From Burkholderia multivorans ATCC BAA-247 (GTDB lineage: Bacteria > Pseudomonadota > Gammaproteobacteria > Burkholderiales > Burkholderiaceae), in NCBI RefSeq assembly GCF_000959525.1, contig NZ_CP009832.1:2294001-2358000 (forward strand): a stretch of DNA of 64,000 bases. The letters run 5' to 3'. The notes below the pieces were generated by a model, which searched no databases, was not told the DNA's origin, and worked only from the letters and a program-made list of their open reading frames with translations. Shown piece after piece: positions 19,755 through 28,507 of the stretch. Within the stretch, counting starts at the first letter, position 1; each line of letters starts with the position of its first letter. The translations under genes and the position numbers were made by a program.

Positions 19755-21455
19755 CTACTTTACGAGACTGGTCTCCTTGATGATCCAGATAGCATGAACA
19801 GAAAGACGCTCGTCTTCACACTCGAAGTAAGCTTGCCCCACAAACCTAGCCTGATCTTTTCCAACACCGAAAATTTGTTCCGGATCGTGTATTCCCGACG
19901 GCTTGGTTCCATCGTGCATCCAGTCGCTATATCGTTGCGTCAACTCTTCAGAAAAGGTGAGGTCACCGTTCTCGTCTTCGACACAACATCCATGTGTTCG
20001 CAACTGCTTGATGCCACTAAGCAGCTGAAGCCTCTCTTTCGTCACTGGAAAAAATTCCGCGGCCCCGGTAACACGATCCAAATGAACTCGATCGATCATG
20101 GACGCGAGCTTGAGCTGGCTATGCGTACTTGCCAAGCATGTGATGAATTCTTGCGTCGTGAGCCCAAAGTCCAAGAACGCCCAATACGTCAGGAGCAGCG
20201 CAATTTTGGACTGAGCACAGATGACGCGAGGAAACTGTTCGCGCTCTAAACCGTGCTCATCACCATGTGCCACTCTGTTGCGGATATTCTTGATCAATGC
20301 AAATTCAGCATCAGACAGATTGATTATTTTCGCGACATCTGCGTCCATAGTTGCAATCGCCAGTCGATACTTGCCCTCCAAATTAAGGTTATCTGATGCA
20401 AATGCTCCGCTGGCGATCTCAATAATCCTCTCTCGTTGCTCGGTCGATATAGTCGGTAGCTCGCTCGTAAGTCGCAGGCGGAATTTGTTGATTTTTTTTG
20501 AAGAAGGCGGTTGAGAATTAGGTGACTTCACCCCATCAAACCGAATAGCCAGATAGCTATCTAGTAGACTGACGTATCCCAACGCCTTGTACTCCCAAAA
20601 TCCCTCGTATCGCTGCATTCCTGCAAGCCGCACCCAACATATCTCTCTGTATTTCGATCGATAATAGTGGTCAAAAATCGACTGCCACTGTCCGTCTAGA
20701 GCAGGCTGTTGGACAAACCATTGAGCCCAAAATCCGCGATCACCTTTGTCGCGTTCGGGACGCTCGAACGTGGGAAAGTGGACTCTACGAAAGCGCCCGC
20801 CCCCCTGCGAAACCATGACACTTGCAATCGTTGCTGGATAAGCTAGCAAAATGGAAAAAAGGCACGAGAGTTCGTGCGCCTTTGCTTTTACATCTGCGAG
20901 ACTGAACTGGCCGTTCTTCGCCGAAAACACGAATTCCACATGTTCATGCAGAATGAGATCCTCTCCCCGTTGGTTGCGGGAGGCAAAATACTCGCTTCGT
21001 AAGTCGAAGTGTTCTTCGTCTGTCTTGACACTGACGTCGATATCCTTCGGAATCCCCCTCCAAGTCAGTGTTTCGCCGACTGAGCCGTCGACTGTCCGCC
21101 GGCGAAGAAACCATTCTGAAACGTCGTGGTACCGCACAGATATTAAATCGAACTCCGCTTTACTTAAATCGCCTTCGATCACATAGTCTGCGAAAATAGC
21201 AATTCCGTTAGCCTCGCAATTGCAGAGACAAAATGTGGTTCCTTCGCCCGTTATAGCCTTAACGAGATCGAACTTCGCGTCTCCGGCGCGCAACTCCGGA
21301 GCGCTATGTGAGATCGAGAGGTTGACCTGGGCCCATCGATTTCCGCCGAAATATAGGACACCCGATCCTAATGGTCCGAATCGATCGTGATGTAGTTCGA
21401 CCTCGTATTGCTTCCGCTCCGGATTGTCACCATTCTCAGACATGTCGCGCCTCAT
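19755..21455 (-). CDS. ApeA-like HEPN-domain protein (candidate abortive-infection RNase)
   Basis: A 566-aa protein. The N-terminal ~200 residues are beta-rich and resemble the ApeA N-terminal domain. The C-terminal half contains a long helical HEPN-like region with the catalytic motif R392-x4-H397 (IRNRVAHGDEHG) typical of HEPN ribonucleases. ApeA proteins are single-gene anti-phage defences. Here the start codon overlaps the stop of an upstream membrane-protein gene (ATGA at 21452-21455), so the two are probably coupled. The assignment comes from motif and architecture; the N-terminal match is tentative. Confidence 0.65.
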   Translation of the reverse strand: MRRDMSENGDNPERKQYEVELHHDRFGPLGSGVLYFGGNRWAQVNLSISHSAPELRAGDAKFDLVKAITGEGTTFCLCNCEANGIAIFADYVIEGDLSKAEFDLISVRYHDVSEWFLRRRTVDGSVGETLTWRGIPKDIDVSVKTDEEHFDLRSEYFASRNQRGEDLILHEHVEFVFSAKNGQFSLADVKAKAHELSCLFSILLAYPATIASVMVSQGGGRFRRVHFPTFERPERDKGDRGFWAQWFVQQPALDGQWQSIFDHYYRSKYREICWVRLAGMQRYEGFWEYKALGYVSLLDSYLAIRFDGVKSPNSQPPSSKKINKFRLRLTSELPTISTEQRERIIEIASGAFASDNLNLEGKYRLAIATMDADVAKIINLSDAEFALIKNIRNRVAHGDEHGLEREQFPRVICAQSKIALLLTYWAFLDFGLTTQEFITCLASTHSQLKLASMIDRVHLDRVTGAAEFFPVTKERLQLLSGIKQLRTHGCCVEDENGDLTFSEELTQRYSDWMHDGTKPSGIHDPEQIFGVGKDQARFVGQAYFECEDERLSVHAIWIIKETSLVK

Positions 21456-22183
21456 ATACTATCAATGAGTTTCTGAACCGGATCAACATCTAGCTGACCG
21501 TCGACGAAGCTCCATTGTGCAAGAGTGCCCCAGATGAACTGCCCGACATACTTCACCTGATCGTGAGTATAAATTCCGGACCGCCGCAAGCGCAGAATAT
21601 GCGTGCACAAGAGCTTGAACGATGCATGCACGTGGTCGTCGTCAATGTTGATCTTGTTGAGCACGTAGCGCACTTCGTCAGCAAGCATCTCCATTTCCAG
21701 CAACAGATCATCCATGCGTTCACGTTGAGTTTGAAGGCCATTCAGCGCGTCGTACCATCGCGCCTTACAGTCAGTATCAAAAAATTCGCGAAATTTTCGA
21801 TAATCCGTCAGATCTTGGACTTCTTTAGAACTGCAGGAGATGCCGGCGGCATGAAGGAGCGTCTGAACCGTACTTTCCCTAAACTCTGTATAACGACGAT
21901 GAAGGTTTTTGCGCATTACCTTGTTGCGTTTCCGCTCCGGGTAAACTACAACCATTATCCAAAACACCACACTATTAACGAACCCAACCGATAAATTGAA
22001 AATTATCGAGTTTCCGCTGTGCAGCGCATACAGATACGGTTCGGCCCACGTCCCGTGTAACCAACCCACGATTTGCTCGTTCGTGCCTGCGAACGTACCA
22101 TAGACAGCTACGAGGGTAAGCAACGAGATCGGGCAGGCCTTAGTCCAAAAGTCCTTCGTTTTCATTCTGACCCACGCGCTCAA
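21452..22183 (-). CDS. Two-helix membrane protein coupled to HEPN gene
   Basis: A 243-aa product of unknown family. Two hydrophobic helices lie near residues 17-33 and 58-80 (FNLSVGFVNSVVFWIMVVVY), followed by a basic patch (PERKRNKVMRKNLHRR) and a ~150-residue soluble helical domain. The topology suggests a small membrane anchor with a cytoplasmic domain. It is translationally coupled to the ApeA-like HEPN gene. An alternative start is the second Met at 22165. Confidence 0.7.
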   Translation of the reverse strand: MSAWVRMKTKDFWTKACPISLLTLVAVYGTFAGTNEQIVGWLHGTWAEPYLYALHSGNSIIFNLSVGFVNSVVFWIMVVVYPERKRNKVMRKNLHRRYTEFRESTVQTLLHAAGISCSSKEVQDLTDYRKFREFFDTDCKARWYDALNGLQTQRERMDDLLLEMEMLADEVRYVLNKINIDDDHVHASFKLLCTHILRLRRSGIYTHDQVKYVGQFIWGTLAQWSFVDGQLDVDPVQKLIDSI

Positions 22184-22220
22184 TTACAACACGACAGATT
22201 AAACCATACCGTGCCTGATG

Positions 22221-22253
22221 TATTTCAGCCGCGGGCCACGTCGTGCTGAAATA
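22221..22253. repeat. Inverted repeat between DUF72 and membrane-protein genes
   Basis: TATTTCAGC pairs perfectly with GCTGAAATA around a 15-base GC-rich spacer. It lies between the start of the leftward membrane-protein gene and the end of the leftward DUF72 gene. It could be an operator or a weak terminator. Confidence 0.4.
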
Positions 22254-22332
22254 TCCGTAAGCCGAGGCGATTGCGGACGACGCGACTGTCTCTCACGCCA
22301 AGGCATACCGGATGGAGCGTTCTTCGTCGGCA

Positions 22333-23235
22333 TTACTGCGGCGATTGCGTTGCGTTCAGCAAGTGCATCATCGTTCCAGCGTTGCGCTGCGCTACATTGC
22401 GATAGCAGTTGTTCAATAGCACGTGTGTATGCGCCGCGCGCCCGGCGATCGCTTCGATCGGCCGTGCAAGCTCGCGCAGCTCGTCGTCGCTGTACTCGTA
22501 GTTGAACCGCTCGGCCGCCGACTCAGCACCACTCCAGGTCGATGCGTTGCGGCCGTGCAGCCGCACGATCGCCAATTCGGGTGACGTCACCTCCCAAACC
22601 GAGTGCGCGCGCTTCGTCACGCCTTCCGGCGCATCGATGATCACGTGCACGATCCCGCGCTCCCGCTCCATCGCAAGCGTCGACTCGCGGTGCTTTTCAT
22701 CGAACCAGCTATCGTGCCGGAATTCGAACGCGGTGAGCAGCGGGCGCATGCGCTCAGCGCAGTGCTCGACGTGCGCAAGTGACTTTGGTGCCGCGGTGAT
22801 CCAGTGCGGAAACTGAAACAGCACCGCGCCGAGCTTGCCGGCCTCGTGCAGCGGGCGCAGCGCCTCAAAGAAGCGTGACCACAATTCCTCGATGATCGGC
22901 GCCGGCACGTCCTTGTAGTACAGATTCTTTTTGCCGGTGTTGGGCAACTCGGCCTGCAGATCCTTCGGGAAGAACTTGCGCTCGGTCTGGTGGCCGGTGA
23001 AGAGCCGGAACGCCTTCATGTCGAACACGAAGCCCGGCGGGGTCCGCTCGACCCATAGCGCACTGTTCGTGGCACTCGGCATCGCGTAGTACGAGGAATC
23101 GACCTCGACCACGGGGAAGACGCTCGCGTAATACCGCAAGCGCGCCTCGGCGCTGCCGCAGCCCGGAGGATAAAAGGCGCCGGACTCGATCAGCGTCTTG
23201 TCCGTCCACGAAGCCGTACCCACTAGAATCGACAT
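22333..23235 (-). CDS. DUF72 (YecE-like) family protein
   Basis: A 300-aa TIM-barrel-like DUF72 protein of unknown biochemical role. Family segments are MSILVGTASWTDKTLIESG, VVEVDSSYYAMPS, LGAVLFQFPHW and the C-terminal HVLLNNCYRNVAQRNA. The frame extends upstream to 23631, but those residues are not family-like, so the ATG at 23235 is used. It lies in the prophage accessory zone, and a LexA-like box at 23328 precedes it by 93 bases. Confidence 0.85.
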   Translation of the reverse strand: MSILVGTASWTDKTLIESGAFYPPGCGSAEARLRYYASVFPVVEVDSSYYAMPSATNSALWVERTPPGFVFDMKAFRLFTGHQTERKFFPKDLQAELPNTGKKNLYYKDVPAPIIEELWSRFFEALRPLHEAGKLGAVLFQFPHWITAAPKSLAHVEHCAERMRPLLTAFEFRHDSWFDEKHRESTLAMERERGIVHVIIDAPEGVTKRAHSVWEVTSPELAIVRLHGRNASTWSGAESAAERFNYEYSDDELRELARPIEAIAGRAAHTHVLLNNCYRNVAQRNAGTMMHLLNATQSPQ

Positions 23236-23327
23236 AGCAGCCTCCCACCGGGCGCCGATGGAGCGGCAGCTTTCGCCGCCCGCCCCCATTTTTTCGCCTT
23301 GACGCCCCCATCCTGCCACGCGATACA

Positions 23328-23343
23328 CTGTGTTTTTATACAG
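23328..23343. promoter_or_regulatory. LexA-like SOS box
   Basis: CTGTGTTTTTATACAG has the perfect CTG-N10-CAG (CTGT-N8-ACAG) form of proteobacterial LexA boxes. It lies between the divergent DUF72 gene and the gene at 23396 and could control either. Confidence 0.6.
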
Positions 23344-23395
23344 TATTCCAGCCGTGATTAAACCGCAGTGGGCGTACATCTGGGAGTATGGGTTC

Positions 23396-23821
23396 ATGGG
23401 CGAAAAATTGCGCCTGCGAACTCCGATCGAGCTTACAAAAAGCGAATTCGAGTTCTGGATCAACAACGACGAGCGGTCGACGTTCCTTGGACAATGCAAA
23501 CCCATCGAAGCAACGCGGATCGACCGTAACCGCGTACCGCTCACCGATCCACGGTTCAAGATGAGGCCGGCGATGCCGGAGTTCGACGCGCCATCGGAAG
23601 AAGAGCTTCGCGCGCTGTGGCGCGAGTACACCGATCTTCAGGTCCGATGGCTGATCCTAGAAATTCTCGCGCTGAGAAAATCGATCGAGCGGGTGCAGGA
23701 GTGGTTCGACTATGTCGACAAGAACATCGACAACAAGGGCGATCTTGGCGGCGGTCAAGGCCCGCTTCAGCGCCTGCGGCACCTGCTGAGAGACGAGAAG
23801 CAGCGCGCGACGATGCTGTAG
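23396..23821 (+). CDS. Hypothetical protein, charged and helical
   Basis: A 141-aa product not recognised. The N-terminal half carries extended segments (KLRLRTPIELTKSEFEFW) and the C-terminal half is helical and charged, ending in LQRLRHLLRDEKQR. The frame stays open to a GTG at 23330, inside the LexA-like box, so the ATG at 23396 with upstream GGGAG is preferred. It precedes the PAAR gene by 99 bases on the same strand and may be SOS-controlled. Confidence 0.62.
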   Translation: MGEKLRLRTPIELTKSEFEFWINNDERSTFLGQCKPIEATRIDRNRVPLTDPRFKMRPAMPEFDAPSEEELRALWREYTDLQVRWLILEILALRKSIERVQEWFDYVDKNIDNKGDLGGGQGPLQRLRHLLRDEKQRATML

Positions 23822-23920
23822 CCCGGTTGACACAATTTGACGGACCGCGCGGCCGGCTGTGGTCGACCGCTCTCCCGGAAGTGGTAAATTCATACGAAAA
23901 CCACACCTACGAGAGAACCC

Positions 23921-24328
23921 ATGGCCCGATCCATGATCTGCGTCGGCGACACGACGACGCACGGCGGGCGCGTGCTGGAGGGCACCGCAACCGCCACCAT
24001 TGACGGGAAACCCATTGCCGGCGTCGGGCACAAGGTACTTTGCCCGCAGTGCAAAGGCGTCTTCCCAATCCTGCCCGCCACCGGGCGACGCTACCCACAC
24101 CAAATCGCAGGCCGGGAAACGGCCATCGAGGGCATGAAGACCGCGTGCGGCGCGACGCTCATCGCGTCGCAGTCTTCCGCGACGCTCGATGACGTCGGAG
24201 CCGGCGAAGCTACGACCGGCGGCGCTGTGGCCACCGCGGCTACTGCGTTGGCACCTTCGCCGACGCTCTGCTTGGAATGTCTGAAATCTGCCGCCGAGAA
24301 CGCGGCGACGATGATCGCGCGCGGGTAA
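23921..24328 (+). CDS. PAAR-domain protein (type VI secretion spike tip)
   Basis: A 135-aa protein whose first ~85 residues form a PAAR domain: ICVGDTTTHGGRVLEG, then GKPIAGVGHKVLCPQCKG. These sharpen the VgrG spike and attach effectors for type VI secretion. The C-terminal ~50 residues are Ala/Thr-rich with a late CLEC pair. It starts the cassette PAAR, DUF4123, small gene, toxin, immunity. Confidence 0.85.
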   Translation: MARSMICVGDTTTHGGRVLEGTATATIDGKPIAGVGHKVLCPQCKGVFPILPATGRRYPHQIAGRETAIEGMKTACGATLIASQSSATLDDVGAGEATTGGAVATAATALAPSPTLCLECLKSAAENAATMIARG

Positions 24329-24332
24329 GCCC

Positions 24333-24836
24333 ATGACCGACGTCTCGATCGAAGCATTCTTCTTCACACGCCAACAGCAGCTGACGATGCAGGTGCATCT
24401 GTACGCCTTGGTCGACGGTCTTCTGTTTGCGGATGCGCCTGGCGGATCGCCTCCTCAGCGATCGCAGGCAGCCGTCGCGCTGTTCGACGGCACACCGGAC
24501 GCATCGCTCGCCGACGCCGGACCGTGGCTGCTAGATTGGGAACGGGCGTCCAGTGGCGTTCGACACACACTTTCGGCGATGGCCGGCGGTTCGACGGGCG
24601 TGTCGTGGCTCATCAGCGCCTATCCGCTCGAATCGCTCGCGGACGAGCTGCGCCGCCGCCTCGACGTTCGACTGCCGGACGGACGCACGGCGCTCCTCCG
24701 GTTCTATGACGCCCGCATCATGGCCGACATGGCATCGCTGATGGAGCTCACCCAGCGCATGCAGTTCTTTGTCCCGACATTCAACTGGTTCGTCGAGGTG
24801 AACGGAAAATTGAAGGGAGTGCACCCGCATGCTTGA
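24333..24836 (+). CDS. DUF4123 effector adaptor/chaperone
   Basis: A 167-aa DUF4123-like protein. The N-terminus (QVHLYALVDGLLFADAP) and the central GVSWLISAYPLESLADELRRR fit this family of adaptors that load effectors onto VgrG or PAAR. It follows the PAAR gene by four bases and overlaps the next gene by eight. Confidence 0.78.
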   Translation: MTDVSIEAFFFTRQQQLTMQVHLYALVDGLLFADAPGGSPPQRSQAAVALFDGTPDASLADAGPWLLDWERASSGVRHTLSAMAGGSTGVSWLISAYPLESLADELRRRLDVRLPDGRTALLRFYDARIMADMASLMELTQRMQFFVPTFNWFVEVNGKLKGVHPHA

Positions 24837-25305
24837 ACTGACAGGCGAACAGATCGCCGGCCTTGCCGAGATCGATGCGCGTGGATATGTCGAGCGCGTC
24901 AGACAGGATCTCGTCAAAGCAGATTCAAAATTTGCCGACGACACCACCCTGTCGAGCCGTCTCTGGAACGCATACGTTGCGGCCCGACAGCTCGGCATCC
25001 AGAGCGACGAAAACGTCGAGGCGTTTCTCCACATCGAAGCGTATGCACCGAGTTTCTATACGAAGCCAGCGACGCGCGCGTGGCTGACCCGGCCGGGTCG
25101 ATCGTCCGACGAACGATTCCATGACTATTTTCGCGTCATGAAATGGCGCATCGAACATCCGCAAGACAACGGGGGATCTCGAAATGGCGGGATTAGCGGT
25201 ACCGATAATCGAAGCAGCAGCGGTGGAGCTTGGGCCAGTATTGGTGCGCGCTGGCGCCGCCTTATTGGGCGGTCTGGGACTGGCGGGGACGGCGAGTCTG
25301 TCTAG
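24829..25305 (+). CDS. Hypothetical protein of the T6SS cassette
   Basis: A 158-aa product of unknown family. Residues 1-110 look folded (LTGEQIAGLAEIDARGYVER… DERFHDYFRVMKWRIEH). From about residue 112 the sequence becomes Gly/Ser-rich and overlaps, in another frame, the start of the toxin gene at 25184. This tail may not be conserved. It overlaps the DUF4123 gene by eight bases, and its place suggests a co-chaperone or connector. Confidence 0.62.
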   Translation: MLELTGEQIAGLAEIDARGYVERVRQDLVKADSKFADDTTLSSRLWNAYVAARQLGIQSDENVEAFLHIEAYAPSFYTKPATRAWLTRPGRSSDERFHDYFRVMKWRIEHPQDNGGSRNGGISGTDNRSSSGGAWASIGARWRRLIGRSGTGGDGESV

Positions 25306-25798
25306 CGACACGCCGAAAGACGACACCAAGGCGAAGACCGACGCCAGAACCATCCCGCGCACGGGAGAAAAATGCAACAAGTGCCCGCCTGAGCAAAGCG
25401 GACGCGCCGAACGCACGAATCACCACATGACTGCTGCATCGCGCGAATACCAAGGGCGGATAACAGGACGTCCGTATAGTGTTGCCGAAGGGTGGAGCGA
25501 AGAATGGATCTGGCTCGGGACTGACTTTGATGGATTCGTGCCGGCCGAGTGCTTATTGCAGGAAGCGAAAGGCGGCTACGGACAATTCCTCGAATTTGAT
25601 GAGGACGCTGATGAACTACGGCCTGTGTCGTGGTTCAGGGGATTCAGGAAAATGACGGACACCATCATGACTCATTCCAGCAAAGTGAAGGCGAACCCAC
25701 CTACCCGTCTGCGATGGTATTTTCAAGATGCCGACGCGCGCGAATACATGCTGAAAGTGCTGGTCGCGAACGGCGTTGAGTCGGTCGTACAACCGTAA
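25184..25798 (+). CDS. Tox-REase-5 family nuclease effector
   Basis: A 204-aa putative DNase toxin. Residues 1-45 are hydrophobic and glycine-rich (ALLGGLGLAGTASL). After a linker with C-x2-C (KCNKCPPE), the restriction-endonuclease-fold toxin region contains YQGRITGRPY, DFDGFVPAECLLQEAKGGYG and later WYFQDADAREYM. The D…EAK pattern supplies the expected catalytic acidic/lysine set. It is followed by a candidate immunity gene 12 bases later. Confidence 0.82.
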   Translation: MAGLAVPIIEAAAVELGPVLVRAGAALLGGLGLAGTASLSSDTPKDDTKAKTDARTIPRTGEKCNKCPPEQSGRAERTNHHMTAASREYQGRITGRPYSVAEGWSEEWIWLGTDFDGFVPAECLLQEAKGGYGQFLEFDEDADELRPVSWFRGFRKMTDTIMTHSSKVKANPPTRLRWYFQDADAREYMLKVLVANGVESVVQP

Positions 25799-25810
25799 TT
25801 CGAGTTCCCC

Positions 25811-26521
25811 ATGGATATTTCACTGCAGTTTCGAGACGACACCCTCGCCCCGACCGATTTCGAACAAATTCTGTCGCGCATCCACATCGTGACCAACGAA
25901 ATGGCAGCGCTCAATCCGAAGTTCGCTACATGGTACGCGCAAGGCGACAGCCTTGAAGAGGCGAAGCTCTACCAAGCCTTCGACGATGGCAAGCCGTCAG
26001 CTGCCATTCTGGCCGTGCTGAAGCATGAATTTTCCAGCAGTCCATCAGCAACGTTTGTCGCGCTGTGGGACGGCGACGAAAACTCCAAGGAAGGGGCGAC
26101 ACTCGCATGCCATGTTCACGAACAGCCATCCTTGAATTCGTTCGAGATTAGCTTGTTCGACCCGACAATCCTCTCAAGCATCGACGCGGTTCAACGTATC
26201 GTGCGCGCCGCAGTGACGGCGTTTCACCCTGCGTATGTCACCGTCGCGCCCCGCCGCTACGTTACAAAGCAGGTGTTCGACACCAAGCCGGGAGTCGGGT
26301 GGATGCTCTATCTGCCGACCGTCATAACGCAGCGGCAGGTACCAGAAGCGCGCGAACTGATCGCCGTTCCTGAAGCAGGCAAAGCGCAGACCGGTACCAT
26401 TCTCGTCAGCGTACTCGACGGCCAGTTCTCGATGAAAAACCCCGAGCACATCGAAAGCGCGAACCGCATTGAAGTGCGCCTCGTGGACCAGGACCTCCTA
26501 CCTGCCTTCGCCGACCTGTAA
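25811..26521 (+). CDS. Immunity protein, Imm52-like
   Basis: A 236-aa protein directly after the nuclease toxin gene. Its acidic, mixed alpha/beta sequence (WYAQGDSLEEAKLY, VGWMLYLPTVI, NPEHIESANRIEVRLVDQDLL) resembles Imm52 proteins that partner Tox-REase-5. The role is neutralising the toxin in the cytoplasm. Family membership is by recognition; function follows from position. Confidence 0.75.
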   Translation: MDISLQFRDDTLAPTDFEQILSRIHIVTNEMAALNPKFATWYAQGDSLEEAKLYQAFDDGKPSAAILAVLKHEFSSSPSATFVALWDGDENSKEGATLACHVHEQPSLNSFEISLFDPTILSSIDAVQRIVRAAVTAFHPAYVTVAPRRYVTKQVFDTKPGVGWMLYLPTVITQRQVPEARELIAVPEAGKAQTGTILVSVLDGQFSMKNPEHIESANRIEVRLVDQDLLPAFADL

Positions 26522-26561
26522 GCCTGATGCCGGCGCGATGTTCCGCGCCGGCATCAGCGCC

Positions 26562-27350
26562 TCAGAACAGTCCGACAGGCCGCGCCGCATCATCCCAGCT
26601 GAAGATGATCAGTTCGTTGCGCTCGACACCCTTCCCGCCTCCAACCGTATACTGGATCGGCACGCTCTCGACGTGAAAACCAGCGAACACGCGCCGGATT
26701 TCCGGATGGTCGTTGAGGCTTACGATCGCGCGCCCCTTCATTGAACACAGGCGCTGCGCCATCTTCTCGTACTCCGCAAACGGAAATGCGACGCCGTACC
26801 CTTCCGTCTCGTAATACGGCGGGTCCAAATAAAACAGCGTATGCGGCCGATCGTACCGGTCAATGCAGGCGGCCCAATCTAGCCGCTCCACGAACGTGTT
26901 CGCGAGCCGCAGATGCGCCGCCGACAGCTCCTCCTCGATGCGCAGTAGATTCAGGCCGGGCGGCGTAGTCGTCGCCGTCCCAAACGTCTGCCCTTCGAGC
27001 TTTGCCCCAAAGCAACTTTTCTGCAGATAGTAGAACCGGGCTGCGCGCTGGATATCGGTGAGCGTTTCCGGGACCGTTTGTTTGAGCCATTCGAACACTT
27101 GCCGGCTCGTCAGCGCCCATTTGAACTGACGCACAAACTCCTCCAGGTGATGCTGCACGACGCGGTACAGGTTGATCAGCTCGCCGTTGATGTCGTTGAT
27201 CACTTCAACCTTTGCCGGAGGACGCAGGAAGTACAGCGCAGCGCCACCCGCGAACACCTCCACGTAGCAGTCGTGCGCCGGAAAACGCGGGATGATGTGG
27301 TCTGCCAGACGGCGCTTGCCGCCGATCCAAGGAATGATAGGATTTGCCAT
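26562..27350 (-). CDS. Phage DNA adenine methyltransferase (Dam-like)
   Basis: A 262-aa class D12 N6-adenine methylase. The SAM motif is in PWIGGKRRLADHI, FAGGAAL follows, and the catalytic DPPY motif is in FYLDPPYYETEGYG. It is a solitary methylase with no restriction partner, probably protecting phage DNA. The ATG at 27350 is preferred over the open extension to 27425. A dyad AAAGCAACTTT lies inside the gene at 27009-27019. Confidence 0.87.
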   Translation of the reverse strand: MANPIIPWIGGKRRLADHIIPRFPAHDCYVEVFAGGAALYFLRPPAKVEVINDINGELINLYRVVQHHLEEFVRQFKWALTSRQVFEWLKQTVPETLTDIQRAARFYYLQKSCFGAKLEGQTFGTATTTPPGLNLLRIEEELSAAHLRLANTFVERLDWAACIDRYDRPHTLFYLDPPYYETEGYGVAFPFAEYEKMAQRLCSMKGRAIVSLNDHPEIRRVFAGFHVESVPIQYTVGGGKGVERNELIIFSWDDAARPVGLF

Positions 27351-27519
27351 TGTGAAAGCCGTTTTTAAACTTGGTGTAGAATCCGGCCCGCCTACCGGTA
27401 GGTAGCAGGGCCTTGGCTGATTCACTGGCTTGGACAGTGGAAAGGCGACCGTGAAGCGTGTTGCAGCACGCCCACGGTCGCCCTGTTTCTCTCGAGGCTG
27501 CTGGGCCTCGATTGCCGCG

Positions 27520-28014
27520 CTACTGCGACAGATTGGATTGCGGGTCGCTGATCAACGCGTCATAACTGCGCTCGCACTGCTGGCCGGCGATGCCGCGTTC
27601 GTCAGCGATCTTCGCCAGATCTCCCGCGCGCTCGTCAGCCCGGCCGAACAGGTCGGCAAGCAGATCGAGGGCGTCTCCGGTTGCCGGGCTTCCGGCCGCA
27701 GCGCCGGCACGTCGAGTGTCGGCAACGAGTGCGGCGACCTGCTTGCGCAGGCCGTCAGCAACACCATCGGCAACAGCAGCATCAGCGCGTGCCTGATCAC
27801 GTTCTTTCGCAGCATCGGTTGCGATCCCCTGTTGAGCCGCCAGCTGGCGGCTATATTCATCACGTTCAGCCCGCAGACCATCGATCTGCTTGGCCTGATC
27901 GGCGACCTTGGCGGATTGGTCCGCATCACGGTGCCCCTTGAAGTACCCGCACGCCGAACCGGCGATGACGCCGGCCACGACGAGCAGCCAGATACGCGGA
28001 TCGATCCACGTCAT
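27520..28014 (-). CDS. Rz-type i-spanin
   Basis: A 164-aa inner-membrane spanin for the last step of lysis. One N-terminal helix (IWLLVVAGVIAGSACGYF) is followed by a long periplasmic coiled coil (QAKQIDGLRAERDEYSRQLA). Its start overlaps the endolysin stop by four bases (28011-28014). The Rz1 gene is fully nested in another frame. Confidence 0.85.
   Translation of the reverse strand: MTWIDPRIWLLVVAGVIAGSACGYFKGHRDADQSAKVADQAKQIDGLRAERDEYSRQLAAQQGIATDAAKERDQARADAAVADGVADGLRKQVAALVADTRRAGAAAGSPATGDALDLLADLFGRADERAGDLAKIADERGIAGQQCERSYDALISDPQSNLSQ
27552..27815 (-). CDS. Rz1-type o-spanin lipoprotein (nested in Rz)
   Basis: An 87-aa lipoprotein in a different frame inside Rz. The signal peptide MLRKNVIRHALMLLLPMVLL ends in the lipobox LTAC, and the mature part is proline-rich (SPHSLPTLDVPALRPEARQP). 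It should sit in the outer membrane and bind Rz to fuse the membranes. The longer open frame to 27929 lacks a signal sequence. Confidence 0.82.
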   Translation of the reverse strand: MLRKNVIRHALMLLLPMVLLTACASRSPHSLPTLDVPALRPEARQPETPSICLPTCSAGLTSAREIWRRSLTNAASPASSASAVMTR

Positions 28015-28505
28015 GCGACCACCTCCCCGCCGGCCGCGCGGTACGCGGCCAGCAAATGCTCGATCTGGTTTTCATGTTGGCCGTACCCGGCCCCCGGCAG
28101 ACTGGCCCATACGTTCGAAACCTTCGCCACCGCCTCGCGGAACCGGCCGGCGTCGATCAACGGCAGCGCACCGTGCTCGCGCAGCTGCTGCAGTGCATAC
28201 CGGTCCTGCGAGATCGGACCGAAGTCCGGCAGCTTCATCTGCGCCTGATAGATCCGCCACCAGCGCGCGAGGATCTGATAGCGCCCGGCGGCCGTCGACG
28301 GCACCGGGATCTGCCGGTTGAGCATGTTCGGATGCGCCGCATAGCCGGAAAACAGCAGCGGGCGAGACGGCGTCGAGCCGACAAGGACGTTGTAGCCGTC
28401 GTCCGACTTCGCCAGCAGATCGGAGCCGATCTCGCTCGCGGCGATCATGTCGAGAAACGCGACGCGATTCCGGCCGCCTGCAGCGGTAACAGTGATACGC
28501 GCCAT
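28011..28505 (-). CDS. Endolysin, GH104 (lambda R-like) lytic transglycosylase
   Basis: A 164-aa peptidoglycan hydrolase. FLDMIAASEIG carries the catalytic Glu, and YAAHPN and STAAGRYQILARWW match the lambda-type GH104 fold. There is no signal peptide, so it should need the holin for release. The start has GGGGAG about eight bases upstream. The open frame upstream to 28859 is the holin region in another frame. Confidence 0.88.
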   Translation of the reverse strand: MARITVTAAGGRNRVAFLDMIAASEIGSDLLAKSDDGYNVLVGSTPSRPLLFSGYAAHPNMLNRQIPVPSTAAGRYQILARWWRIYQAQMKLPDFGPISQDRYALQQLREHGALPLIDAGRFREAVAKVSNVWASLPGAGYGQHENQIEHLLAAYRAAGGEVVA

Positions 28506-28507
28506 CG

